Notes under the pieces: generated by a model
Database searches by the model: none
What the model was told of the DNA's origin: nothing
The model's input: the letters and a program-made list of their open reading frames with translations, nothing else
Translations under genes and position numbers: made by a program
Assembly: GCA_023140195.1 (NCBI GenBank)
Contig: JAGLME010000019.1
Span: forward strand, 1 to 35,118
DNA from: Thermoplasmata archaeon
GTDB lineage: Archaea > Thermoplasmatota > Thermoplasmata > RBG-16-68-12 > SOIM01
Direction of reading: 5' to 3'
Length of the DNA stretch: 35,118 nucleotides
Shown here: in pieces, positions 17,726 to 24,754 of the stretch
How positions within the stretch are numbered: the stretch's first letter is position 1
Layout of the letters: each line of letters opens with the position of its first letter

Positions 17726-20700
17726 CTAGGAACCAACAACGACCCAGGTGGTGTTGCTCTTCGCTTCAATCCAATAGCCATATCCCGCCTGCAGGGCATC
17801 TCCATCCATCAGTACTTGGAGGAAATAGGGTTGGGTCGAAGCTTCAAACGCCTCTATTCTCTCCACCCCCACAGATGCTTTCAGGTCGGAGACTGTGTAG
17901 GTCCCGTTGAATGACGGAAACCCCACGAGATTCCATCCTGCCTGAAGATATATCGATGTGTTGGTTGGCACAATTCCTGAAACCGTCAGATTGGAAGGTT
18001 GCATGACATTGATCCAAATGCCCATGCTCACGTTCAATTCTTCTAGTTCTCCTTTGTATGGTTTGAACAATATGTGCGACTTCCATTTCTGAGCCGATGA
18101 GTCATACGTCCAGGCCTTGTCCCATTTCAGCGTCTGGAGGACGGTCTCGATGTTCTCATCAGACTGGATCAGCGGGATTGACACAAGGTTGGGACCACTA
18201 GTCAATGAACGTGTGAACTTCCCTGCCTGGTTCACGGAGCAGTTGGTCAGATTGTTGAGATCGACCGCACATATCCGGTAGAAGTAGTTGTTCGGGTCGC
18301 CCTCCCCGGTGAAGTTGTCGACATACAGAATCGTCCCTTCGGGAACGGTGACAATAAGCAGATATCCCACTGCATTGACGTCATAGGTCGTGCCCCTGTA
18401 GATCGAATATCCGACGACGGAATCCTGGCCAGTTCCATCATCCAAAGAGAGGTTCCATTTGACAGTGACGTTCTCCAGCGTATCTCCGCTCAAATCTGCC
18501 TGCAGTATCACGGGCGCACCCGGTGGGGCTGTCGGTGTGGCACACGCTTCATTCGAAAGGGGACCTTCTCCAACTCCGTTCACTGCCGAGACCCTGTAGC
18601 AATAGATCTGCCCGTTTGTCAAGCCGGAATCCAGATAGGTCAGGACATTGCCAATCTGGGCATAGAATATCTCTTCGCCGGGTGCGATTCCACGATATAT
18701 TCGGTAGTTTATGATTGGAAGACTTCCCTCAAATGATGGAATTGCCCATGTGAGGGTCACCAGCCGATCCCCAGGGACGGCTTTGAGGTTCTTCGGTGCG
18801 GACGGAACCAGGGAAGCCGTCAGAAAAGGATTCATTAGAGGGTATCGGTCCTCGCTGTTGAAGTCTATGACATAGGGGGTGTCTCCAATGAAGTCGCTAC
18901 CTGGGATGTCCTGGTTCGGACCATTGAACGCATCCACACCTGAATAATCGCTCCAGTAGTTGCCTCCAGAAGGATATCCATCGTCCCATTGATTGTCATC
19001 TCGATCATCGTATCCTTGTAGCGCGTTGTCGATGATGTTGTTGTGATGGATACGATTGCTGCTTGAACCACCAATATATACACCATTCATGTTGTCGACG
19101 ATACTATTGAGAGCGACTATGTTGTTGTCTGAGTCTGAATGAATCTGGACGCCGTATCTACTGTTGAAGAAGCTGTTGTAGGTGATGTTGTTGTTTCGAG
19201 ACCCGATTCCGGGGAGATATCGGTAGAGAAAGATGTTTGTGTCGGTGTTGTCCCACACGCTGTTGCCAGTGATATCATTGTCGTCAGATCCGAAGAGTAT
19301 AATGCCTTGTATACCCCCCCATATAGTGTTGTCAGAGAGGGTGTTTCCGTTGGACGCCAATAAATCGATGCCATTGAGGTTGGGGGAAGAAACAGTGTTG
19401 CCAGAAATGTCATTGCCATCAGAACCAACAAGGTGAATGCCTCTCTTACTGTCAGACACAGCATTGTTGGTGACTGTGTTGTTTGATGAGAATCCAAGTT
19501 CTATTCCCGCAGTCCCGTTCCTCAAGATAAGATTCTCCACAGTAGCACCTGTCCAGTTGGCCAGTATGACTTCGCTTGCATCCGAGGGAATCATCCCTCC
19601 AGTGCCGTTCTTCCAATAGTAGACGGGTCTTCCATTTACGGAATTGGAAGTGTCGATGATGTGGGTGTTCCAGTGCTCAAGAGTCTCTCCATCAATGACG
19701 AGTCCGTCTCCGATCATCACATTGTTTGCCAGCACGTGGCTACTGGATTCCGATATGATGATGCCGCTCCTGCCAGCCGAAGTGTCGTACGATGATACGT
19801 AGTTGCCGAGAAGTGTGTTGTCATGGGATTCGTCCTGGACTACTATGCCACCCAGATGACGCGTGACATTGTTGGCGGAAAGCAGGTTGTGTGAGGACGC
19901 ATCCAAGCTGATTCCTACAACGTCATTGCCAAGAATTCTGTTGTTGACAAGACTATTGTTATAGGCCTCACGAAGGAACACCCCATTCCCATTGTTCGAG
20001 AAAATGTTGCTGGAGATGCTGTTGTTGTCGGAGTTATGGAGCGCGAAGGCCGCATTCAAGTTAGAGAAGACGGAGTTCTCAGTTATCATGCTATAGTCAG
20101 AATAAGTGAGATATACGGCGGAATACTTGAGGGGAATGGGAGGCGGTGGCCCATTCAAAAAGATACTGTTCCTTGTTATGGTGTTGATATCACAATCGTA
20201 ACAGAAGATGCCGTTCTTGAGGTTCGAAGAAACGGTGTTGTCGGTGAGAACATTCGAGATGGAACGGGCTATTGAAATGCCACCATCCCCATTGTTTGAC
20301 GCATTGTTGCCAGTCACAGTGATATTGTCAGATTCAGAGATGTAGATCCCGTCACGATAGTTGTACGAAGCTATGTTATCTGCAATGGTGACGTACGAAG
20401 AAAAACCGACCTCGATGCCCAAGGTACCATTATTGACATTCTGATCCTCCACGACGACATTGTTACAATTAGCGAGTATCACTTGTCCATTGCTCAGAGG
20501 GACAGTTCCACCCGTCATGTTCTTCCAATAACGGACAGGCCTGCCCTCAATTGTGTTGGAAGTATCAATGAAGTGGGTGTTCCAATCCTCAAGAGAAGTG
20601 CCATCTATGAAGACTCCGACCCCGGTCATCACATTATTGGCCATCACGGTGTAACTCGAATTGAAGTGAACGATCCCGTCTCCGTTGCCGGAGATGGTGT

Positions 20701-21310
20701 TATTCGTGATGGTAGTGTCATAAGCTCGTTCCAGGTAGATTCCGACACCGTTGTCCGAGGCAGCGTTGTGAGTGATTCTGATGTTGGGCGAGTTCTGGAC
20801 ATATATGCCAATTCTATTGCTAGTTACGGTGTTGTTATGAATTATGTTGTTTTGGGACTCCCAAACAGAGATGCCCCTTTCGTTGTTCGAAGCTATGATA
20901 TTGGCCACATAGCAGTTCTGAACAAAGAAGAGTCTCATCCCAGACTCTCCCAACATAGTCCCGCTGTTCTCGACTGTGAAACCTGTGACGTTCACCCAAT
21001 CCTCAGTCACAACAACTGCATCAGACGCTCCTGATCCTCGGATTTTGGTTGTGTACTTATTCTCTCCAATCAAGTCCAGGGATTTGTAGACTCCTACATC
21101 TTCGTCATACGTCCCGCTGTAGACAAAGACTGTGTCGCCTGGGCTTGAAGCATCTATAGCGAGTTGTATCTTCGAGTAGTTCCCGGGACCTGTTCCGCCC
21201 ACGTAATGAGTGGCGGCCTTCACATTTACTGGCAGGGTTACAAGTGTGAGATAGAATACGCTCGTCAGAACGAGCAGAACCACGATTAAATGAGTACTCT
21301 TGGCTTTCAT
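17726..21310 (-). CDS. Secreted NosD-like beta-helix protein with Fn3 domains
   Basis: The 1,194-residue product starts with a signal segment (HLIVVLLVLTSVFYLTLVTL) and then YVGGTGPGNYSKIQLAID, nearly identical to the N-terminus of the 2,008-residue protein. Residues about 35-800 are a right-handed parallel beta-helix with many N-N-I repeats, closing with YPSGGNYWSDY. Two Fn3-like domains follow (about 830-1030), then the shared C-terminal module (FTRSLTSGPNLVSIPL ... AGWNLVGFPSF ... GYGYWIEA). There is no membrane anchor. The helix contains an internal duplication with a period of about 304 residues. I chose ATG 21310 over an upstream in-frame start at 21349 because GGTGAGG lies about 8 nt before it and the signal peptide then starts correctly. 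It probably follows the small secreted-protein gene in one operon (130-nt gap, no clear promoter). Confidence 0.85.
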   Translation of the reverse strand: MKAKSTHLIVVLLVLTSVFYLTLVTLPVNVKAATHYVGGTGPGNYSKIQLAIDASSPGDTVFVYSGTYDEDVGVYKSLDLIGENKYTTKIRGSGASDAVVVTEDWVNVTGFTVENSGTMLGESGMRLFFVQNCYVANIIASNNERGISVWESQNNIIHNNTVTSNRIGIYVQNSPNIRITHNAASDNGVGIYLERAYDTTITNNTISGNGDGIVHFNSSYTVMANNVMTGVGVFIDGTSLEDWNTHFIDTSNTIEGRPVRYWKNMTGGTVPLSNGQVILANCNNVVVEDQNVNNGTLGIEVGFSSYVTIADNIASYNYRDGIYISESDNITVTGNNASNNGDGGISIARSISNVLTDNTVSSNLKNGIFCYDCDINTITRNSIFLNGPPPPIPLKYSAVYLTYSDYSMITENSVFSNLNAAFALHNSDNNSISSNIFSNNGNGVFLREAYNNSLVNNRILGNDVVGISLDASSHNLLSANNVTRHLGGIVVQDESHDNTLLGNYVSSYDTSAGRSGIIISESSSHVLANNVMIGDGLVIDGETLEHWNTHIIDTSNSVNGRPVYYWKNGTGGMIPSDASEVILANWTGATVENLILRNGTAGIELGFSSNNTVTNNAVSDSKRGIHLVGSDGNDISGNTVSSPNLNGIDLLASNGNTLSDNTIWGGIQGIILFGSDDNDITGNSVWDNTDTNIFLYRYLPGIGSRNNNITYNSFFNSRYGVQIHSDSDNNIVALNSIVDNMNGVYIGGSSSNRIHHNNIIDNALQGYDDRDDNQWDDGYPSGGNYWSDYSGVDAFNGPNQDIPGSDFIGDTPYVIDFNSEDRYPLMNPFLTASLVPSAPKNLKAVPGDRLVTLTWAIPSFEGSLPIINYRIYRGIAPGEEIFYAQIGNVLTYLDSGLTNGQIYCYRVSAVNGVGEGPLSNEACATPTAPPGAPVILQADLSGDTLENVTVKWNLSLDDGTGQDSVVGYSIYRGTTYDVNAVGYLLIVTVPEGTILYVDNFTGEGDPNNYFYRICAVDLNNLTNCSVNQAGKFTRSLTSGPNLVSIPLIQSDENIETVLQTLKWDKAWTYDSSAQKWKSHILFKPYKGELEELNVSMGIWINVMQPSNLTVSGIVPTNTSIYLQAGWNLVGFPSFNGTYTVSDLKASVGVERIEAFEASTQPYFLQVLMDGDALQAGYGYWIEAKSNTTWVVVGS
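19500..20652 (-). repeat. Internal duplication in the beta-helix gene (two copies)
   Basis: About 240 bp at 19500-19740 and again at 20412-20652 encode the same landmark: NNVMxGxGxxIDGxxLExWNTH, then IDTSN...GRPVxYWKNxTGG and NGTxGIExGFSS. The copies are offset by about 912 bp (304 codons), so the duplicated unit is probably a whole block of the helix and the copies are the best conserved parts. Confidence 0.7.
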
Positions 21311-21440
21311 GTTCAGGTACCTCACCGCAAGATTATTGTCCAGATTCATAATGGTTTCTCCGGAGGGTCGTCTTTCTTCAATAGAAAAAGGAAGGAAGGT
21401 TGTGAACCTCTTCGGAAGACCTGTCTCAGATCTGTCTTGC

Positions 21441-21878
21441 TCAGGTCAGCTCGAAGTCATCTGTATGGTCCGCTCCTCCATCATCGGGACTGCCATCTAG
21501 AAAAACATCCACCTCAACGTACCAAGTTCCATCTTCATCGGCTTCATTGCTGTTCCAGTCGTAGTCGGCAGTGCCACTGTCATCATCGCACCACACATCG
21601 ACTTCGCCCGATGGCGTGCTAGTGGCAGGAACATACTGTCCACTGTGAGTAATGGGCTCGTTGTGCCTGTAATTCATGTAGTGGAAGGTGACAACACACT
21701 TATCCCAACTCTGGGTGGGTGATACTGTCCACGTTGCGTATGTATCGACCGGGTCGCCCAATGTATAGGAACTGCTGCCTGTCCAAGCGGTCACACTTGC
21801 CGTCGCGTAGGCGTTTATTGACAGCGCCATGATAGAAGACACGAGAAAGCAAGAGAACACCGACATCTTCGATTTCAT
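21441..21878 (-). CDS. Small secreted beta-sandwich protein, paralogue 2
   Basis: The 145-residue product has a signal peptide (SVFSCFLVSSIMALSINAYA) and a mature domain of about 120 residues rich in Asp, Trp, Tyr and Thr, with two cysteines (in DKCVVTF and VWCDDD) that could form a disulfide. It is unassigned but is a paralogue of the 157-residue protein at 16969-17442. The ATG at 21878 follows GGAGGAGGTG at a 7-nt spacing. The gene is first in a probable operon with the beta-helix surface protein, so the small protein may act with it at the surface. Transcription is predicted from operator C and its TATA-like box through a leader almost identical to that of paralogue 1. Confidence 0.8.
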   Translation of the reverse strand: MKSKMSVFSCFLVSSIMALSINAYATASVTAWTGSSSYTLGDPVDTYATWTVSPTQSWDKCVVTFHYMNYRHNEPITHSGQYVPATSTPSGEVDVWCDDDSGTADYDWNSNEADEDGTWYVEVDVFLDGSPDDGGADHTDDFELT

Positions 21879-22076
21879 TCTTCTTCACCTCCTCCTTCCT
21901 TGAAGGTTCCATTGGTATTACACAACGCCCCAGGTGGCGTCACAGACACCTTCCAAACTCCTCCACTTCGAGGCCGTTTCTCAAAGCAATCTGTTTCTTG
22001 TTCTTATCAAAGGAGCAACTCATACTTAAGCGACCGTTTGTCCAGTTTCTGGACAGTCTACATTTTGGACAGACGT
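21879..22076 (-). promoter_or_regulatory. Duplicated promoter-leader cassette, copy 2
   Basis: This is the counterpart of 17443-17640 and has exactly the same length. The hairpin ACGCC/GGCGT (21925-21940) is kept while its loop changes in length and sequence (6 against 7 nt), which suggests selection on RNA structure. The half-site GGACAGACG is at 22067-22075. Confidence 0.75.
22022..22055 (-). promoter_or_regulatory. Operator C plus TATA-like box
   Basis: Minus strand: TGTCCAGAAACTGGACA (22039-22055), 8-nt spacer, CTTAAGTAT (22022-22030). The operator is identical to operator B. Confidence 0.75.
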
Positions 22077-22194
22077 TACAACGCGTACCGGCTGTCGTCC
22101 TAATGTAAAAATGGACTCTGTTGAAAGGAGTGTTTCCGACAACGTGCGATTCTCACAAGTCAACCATCTTAGGAGGAACATACTTCTCTAAGCA

Positions 22195-22284
22195 ATGACC
22201 TCTCAAGGAGAAACCAAGGAGGACTGGCCGAAAGTTCTCTTCTCACATCTCGATTGTCCAGAGAATGGGCATATTGGAGCTTAA
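22195..22284 (+). CDS. Possible 29-residue ORF before the regulator
   Basis: An ATG at 22195 opens a 29-codon frame that ends at 22284, inside the TATA-like box of the regulator gene. An AGGAGG sequence (22171-22176) lies too far upstream (about 18 nt) to be a good ribosome-binding site. It may be chance; I list it only because short peptides often partner TPR regulators. Confidence 0.15.
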   Translation: MTSQGETKEDWPKVLFSHLDCPENGHIGA

Positions 22285-22287
22285 ATA
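22255..22287 (+). promoter_or_regulatory. Operator E plus TATA-like box of the regulator gene
   Basis: TGTCCAGAGAATGGGCA (22255-22271) matches the B/C operator at 14 of 17 positions. It is followed by the same 8-nt spacer length and CTTAAATA (22280-22287). The box begins 31 nt before the GTG at 22311, as expected for a leaderless transcript. Confidence 0.6.
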
Positions 22288-22310
22288 CCATATCAGGCTT
22301 CTCTCGAACC

Positions 22311-23660
22311 GTGGAGACGGATATTTCTATCGATTTGCTGGAGCAACCCCCAAAGACATTGACATTGCTGGTCTATCTGTACAAGTATGGTTCTTCTTAC
22401 AAGTCAGAGCTGAAGAAAGAACTCGGTGTTGCTCGCCAGACCATCTACAACGCTGCCGACAGACTCAAAGAATTGGACCTCATCTTCGAAAAGAAGGAAA
22501 GGGGCTTCCCGCAGAAGGCCCACCTTCACCTCACTCAACAAGGGAGGAAACTGGCTGAGTCTCTTGTAAGCGTCAACGAAATTATCGGCGAAACGATCAA
22601 GGGCTTCGAGAAGAAACTCGAACTTCTGAGAAAGGGAGAGGAAACGGCGGAATCAATTAAAGAAATGGCTGATATCATCTGTAGGCTGGCCGAGATTTCT
22701 TTTGCCCGGGGAAGGTGGGACCAGGCAGTCACACTCTCTACCGAATGCGGAGCTCTGTCGAAGGACCTTGAAGATCACCCGAAAGACGCACGGTCGAACT
22801 GGATTCTTGGAGAGATCAAGAGAAGGAGGGGGGAGGTTGTCGTGGCCATCGAACATTTTCAGAAGAGCTCCGAGCTATTCACTCGATTGGATGACAAGGG
22901 TGGTCTTTCGACCGTTCACTACTCATTGGGAGCGATTTCTGAACGAAAGGGGGATCTTGCCAGTGCTTTCTCCGAATACCGCAAGTCAGAGGATTATGCC
23001 AAAGAAGCGGACCATGAAATCTCTCAGGCAAAAGCTATGCTGGGAGTAGGTAGAGTTCTTGGGAGAAGAGGCCAATATGAGAAATCCTACCGTGAACTGA
23101 TGAAGGCCATCCGGCTACTGGAGAAGATCGACGCCCTTGAGGAGCTCTCCATTGGCTATGGCAATCTTGGGTCAACCACATCCTTCTTGGACGTTGACGA
23201 GGCGATGGGATGGTTCAAGAAGTCCATTGAGGTTGCAGAAAGCGTCGGCGACCTCAAGATGATAGGAAGCGGGTGGATGAACCTGGCTGGATGTCATATC
23301 AGAAAATCGGAGTACAAGCCAGCCTTGGAGGATCTGAATCGCGCAAAAGAGATAATCGTCGAACTTGACGACAAGAAGATGCTGTCCAGCCTCTACATAC
23401 AGTTCGGATTGACCTACACCGGACGGAGGACATGGACAAGAGCTAGGAAATCCTTTGAAAGAGCCATTGACTTGGCCGAGCAAAACGGCCTGCGTTATCA
23501 TTTAGCGGATGCCCTGTTCAACCTGGCGCTCGTGGATGCCAGCATTTCTTCAACAGAGAGAGCAAGTGAGAGACTTCAAAGAGCCAAGAGAATCTTCGAA
23601 GAACTGGAGAACGAAGACAAGGCTCGAGCGGTCGAGGAAGAGCTGAAGAAGATCAGTTAG
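22311..23660 (+). CDS. Winged-helix transcriptional regulator with TPR repeats
   Basis: With the GTG start at 22311 the product has 449 residues. Residues about 8-82 form a winged-helix DNA-binding domain (KTLTLLVYLYKYGSS, then KKELGVARQTIYNAADRLKEL as recognition region, then a basic wing). A coiled-coil linker (about 85-125) leads to about eight tetratricopeptide repeats (130-445), recognisable from motifs such as GEIKRRRGEVVVAIEHFQKS and LGRRGQYEKSYRELMKAI. The architecture resembles regulators that sense a peptide or protein through TPRs, but no ligand is evident. The frame stays open to TTG at 22254, but that codon overlaps the operator and TATA-like box, so 22311 is preferred. The regulon operator at its own promoter suggests autoregulation and makes it the best candidate to bind the sites near 11390, 17610, 22045 and 24045. 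Confidence 0.8.
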   Translation: METDISIDLLEQPPKTLTLLVYLYKYGSSYKSELKKELGVARQTIYNAADRLKELDLIFEKKERGFPQKAHLHLTQQGRKLAESLVSVNEIIGETIKGFEKKLELLRKGEETAESIKEMADIICRLAEISFARGRWDQAVTLSTECGALSKDLEDHPKDARSNWILGEIKRRRGEVVVAIEHFQKSSELFTRLDDKGGLSTVHYSLGAISERKGDLASAFSEYRKSEDYAKEADHEISQAKAMLGVGRVLGRRGQYEKSYRELMKAIRLLEKIDALEELSIGYGNLGSTTSFLDVDEAMGWFKKSIEVAESVGDLKMIGSGWMNLAGCHIRKSEYKPALEDLNRAKEIIVELDDKKMLSSLYIQFGLTYTGRRTWTRARKSFERAIDLAEQNGLRYHLADALFNLALVDASISSTERASERLQRAKRIFEELENEDKARAVEEELKKIS

Positions 23661-23964
23661 TGAAAAGCGCGGCTATTCCTTCTTCCCAATCCGCATGGAA
23701 GTGGTTGGAGATCTCAATACTCTGTCCCGAAGATGTTTCCATCGGTAGGTCCGCTGGTGAGCCTTCTGGATGATTGTCATTGGGTATTATTACTAGCCCC
23801 AAAGGATACTCGCTCCTTAGAACCGTCACCGGCCCACCCTCCCTGTGTTCCAAGGGAAGCTCCACGGTATTCGTGCTCGGGAATAGAGGTTTGGGCGTGA
23901 CATTCGCGGTACCTTCCTCCTCCCAATCTTGATCGGGCAAGACTTCTGCTTCGTAATCTGCCAT
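23653..23964 (-). CDS. Hypothetical 103-residue acidic protein
   Basis: I do not recognise a family. The product is acidic (rich in Glu and Asp at both ends), soluble, without a signal peptide or membrane segment, and has a Pro/Glu-rich middle (HREGGPVTVLRSEYPLGLVI). A good ribosome-binding site (GGAGG, 9 nt before ATG 23964) and a TATA-like TTTAATAC near 24008 support a real gene. It overlaps the convergent regulator gene by 8 nt and is divergent from the 40-residue SMP-like gene, so operator D lies between the two divergent starts and could affect both. Confidence 0.6.
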   Translation of the reverse strand: MADYEAEVLPDQDWEEEGTANVTPKPLFPSTNTVELPLEHREGGPVTVLRSEYPLGLVIIPNDNHPEGSPADLPMETSSGQSIEISNHFHADWEEGIAALFTN

Positions 23965-24035
23965 GATATTACTCCTCCCATTACTTGAATGCGAAAAGGC
24001 TCGACGTATTAAACCGTTTTGCCTAGATCTCAGAT

Positions 24036-24070
24036 TGTCCAGAAACTAGACAAACGAAAGGCTATATAAT
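24036..24070 (+). promoter_or_regulatory. Operator D plus TATA-like box of the SMP-like gene
   Basis: TGTCCAGAAACTAGACA (24036-24052) differs from operator B/C at a single position. A 9-nt spacer leads to CTATATAAT (24062-24070), whose start is 31 nt before the ATG at 24093, so the transcript is probably leaderless. Confidence 0.7.
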
Positions 24071-24092
24071 GCCACAGACGAACAAGAGAGTC

Positions 24093-24215
24093 ATGTCTAA
24101 GAAGACAACAATGACCAAGGAAGACGCAAGTAGAATACAGAGTCGTGCAGACAAGACAGGTGAGAACCTGGACTTCAAGGCACGAGCCCAGAAGGCTGCT
24201 GATAAGGAAGACTGA
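24093..24215 (+). CDS. 40-residue SMP-like small protein
   Basis: The product is 40 residues, charged and probably helical or disordered. The segment TKEDASRIQSRADK followed by FKARAQKAADK matches the seed-maturation-protein (SMP) domain known from plant late-embryogenesis proteins and from small bacterial proteins, where an A/S-R-I-Q-S motif and F-x-A-R-A-Q-x-A-A close the unit. Roles in stress or desiccation tolerance are suggested for the family, not shown. No Shine-Dalgarno sequence is needed if the mRNA is leaderless, as the TATA-like box position implies. The near-perfect regulon operator upstream ties it to the surface-protein genes. Confidence 0.65.
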   Translation: MSKKTTMTKEDASRIQSRADKTGENLDFKARAQKAADKED

Positions 24216-24289
24216 GTTTGGAGATTCTGTCGAAAGGTCTTTGGTTCCGAACCCAAACCCACTCGAATCCGCCCAGACTTATTGGAGAG

Positions 24290-24363
24290 TGCCCGAGCCG
24301 GAATTCGAATCCGGGTCCGAGGCTCCGCAAGCCTCTAGGATATCCAAGCTACCCCACTCGGGC
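24290..24363 (-). tRNA. tRNA-Arg (anticodon GCG)
   Basis: Folded by eye on the minus strand. The acceptor stem GCCCGAG/CTCGGGC is perfect and followed by A as discriminator. The anticodon stem GAGGC/GCCTC is perfect around the loop TTGCGGA, so the anticodon is GCG (reads CGC, arginine). The T-stem CCGGA/TCCGG is perfect around TTCGAAT. The D-arm GGGGTAGCTTGGATATCC resembles other archaeal tRNAs but pairs less perfectly. CCA is not encoded. Confidence 0.88.
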
Positions 24364-24418
24364 TCGTACTGGAATCGTATTCTGATTTAATTCACTTTTC
24401 TAAAAAGGTATTCGAGAG

Positions 24419-24727
24419 CTACTCCTCGTACTGTTTAGCCTGCTCCTCGGTGGCCTGCTCGTAGTCCGTTATCCTTTTCTTGTACTCGTCCGCGACGATC
24501 TTGCTGCCCTGGGTCGTGATGGTAATTATGAACTTGTTGGGACCTGTCCATTCGACCTCGATGTTCCCCTCTTTCTCAAGCTCCCTCAGCTCCTCCTCCA
24601 ATGCTTTGTACTGAACTCCTCGAATCTCCTTGAAGAAGTCCTCGCGTGCGGCACCCAAGTACCCTCTCCTAGCGACCACGCTTAAAACTTTCCAGCTGAA
24701 ATCGTCCATCGTCCCTCGACCGGTCAT
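24419..24727 (-). CDS. Winged-helix domain protein
   Basis: The product of 102 residues has one winged-helix-like domain: FSWKVLSVVARRGYLGA, then a helix FFKEIRGVQYKALEEELRELEKEGNIEVEW as helix-turn-helix, then a beta-wing (NKFIITITTQGSKIV), and an acidic C-terminal helix. It may be a DNA-binding regulator or a protein-interaction version of the fold. The ATG at 24727 lies about 25 nt from a TATA-like box (CTATAAATAG, 24744-24753) that sits within the end of adk, so a separate leaderless transcript is likely. An ATG at 24709 is an alternative start. Confidence 0.65.
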   Translation of the reverse strand: MTGRGTMDDFSWKVLSVVARRGYLGAAREDFFKEIRGVQYKALEEELRELEKEGNIEVEWTGPNKFIITITTQGSKIVADEYKKRITDYEQATEEQAKQYEE

Positions 24728-24743
24728 TTGAATTGAGGACACG

Positions 24744-24754
24744 CTATTTATAGG
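24744..24754 (-). promoter_or_regulatory. TATA-like box inside the adk 3' end
   Basis: Minus strand CCTATAAATAG overlaps the last codons of adk and lies about 25 nt before the ATG at 24727. It would give the winged-helix gene its own transcript. Confidence 0.55.

Noticed and set aside
22265..22558. 97-codon frame starting with ATG at 22265
   Set aside because: It overlaps the winged-helix domain of the regulator in another frame and its ATG lies inside the operator.
24145..24390. 81-codon plus-strand frame across the tRNA-Arg gene
   Set aside because: It overlaps both the SMP-like gene and the antisense of a well-folded tRNA.
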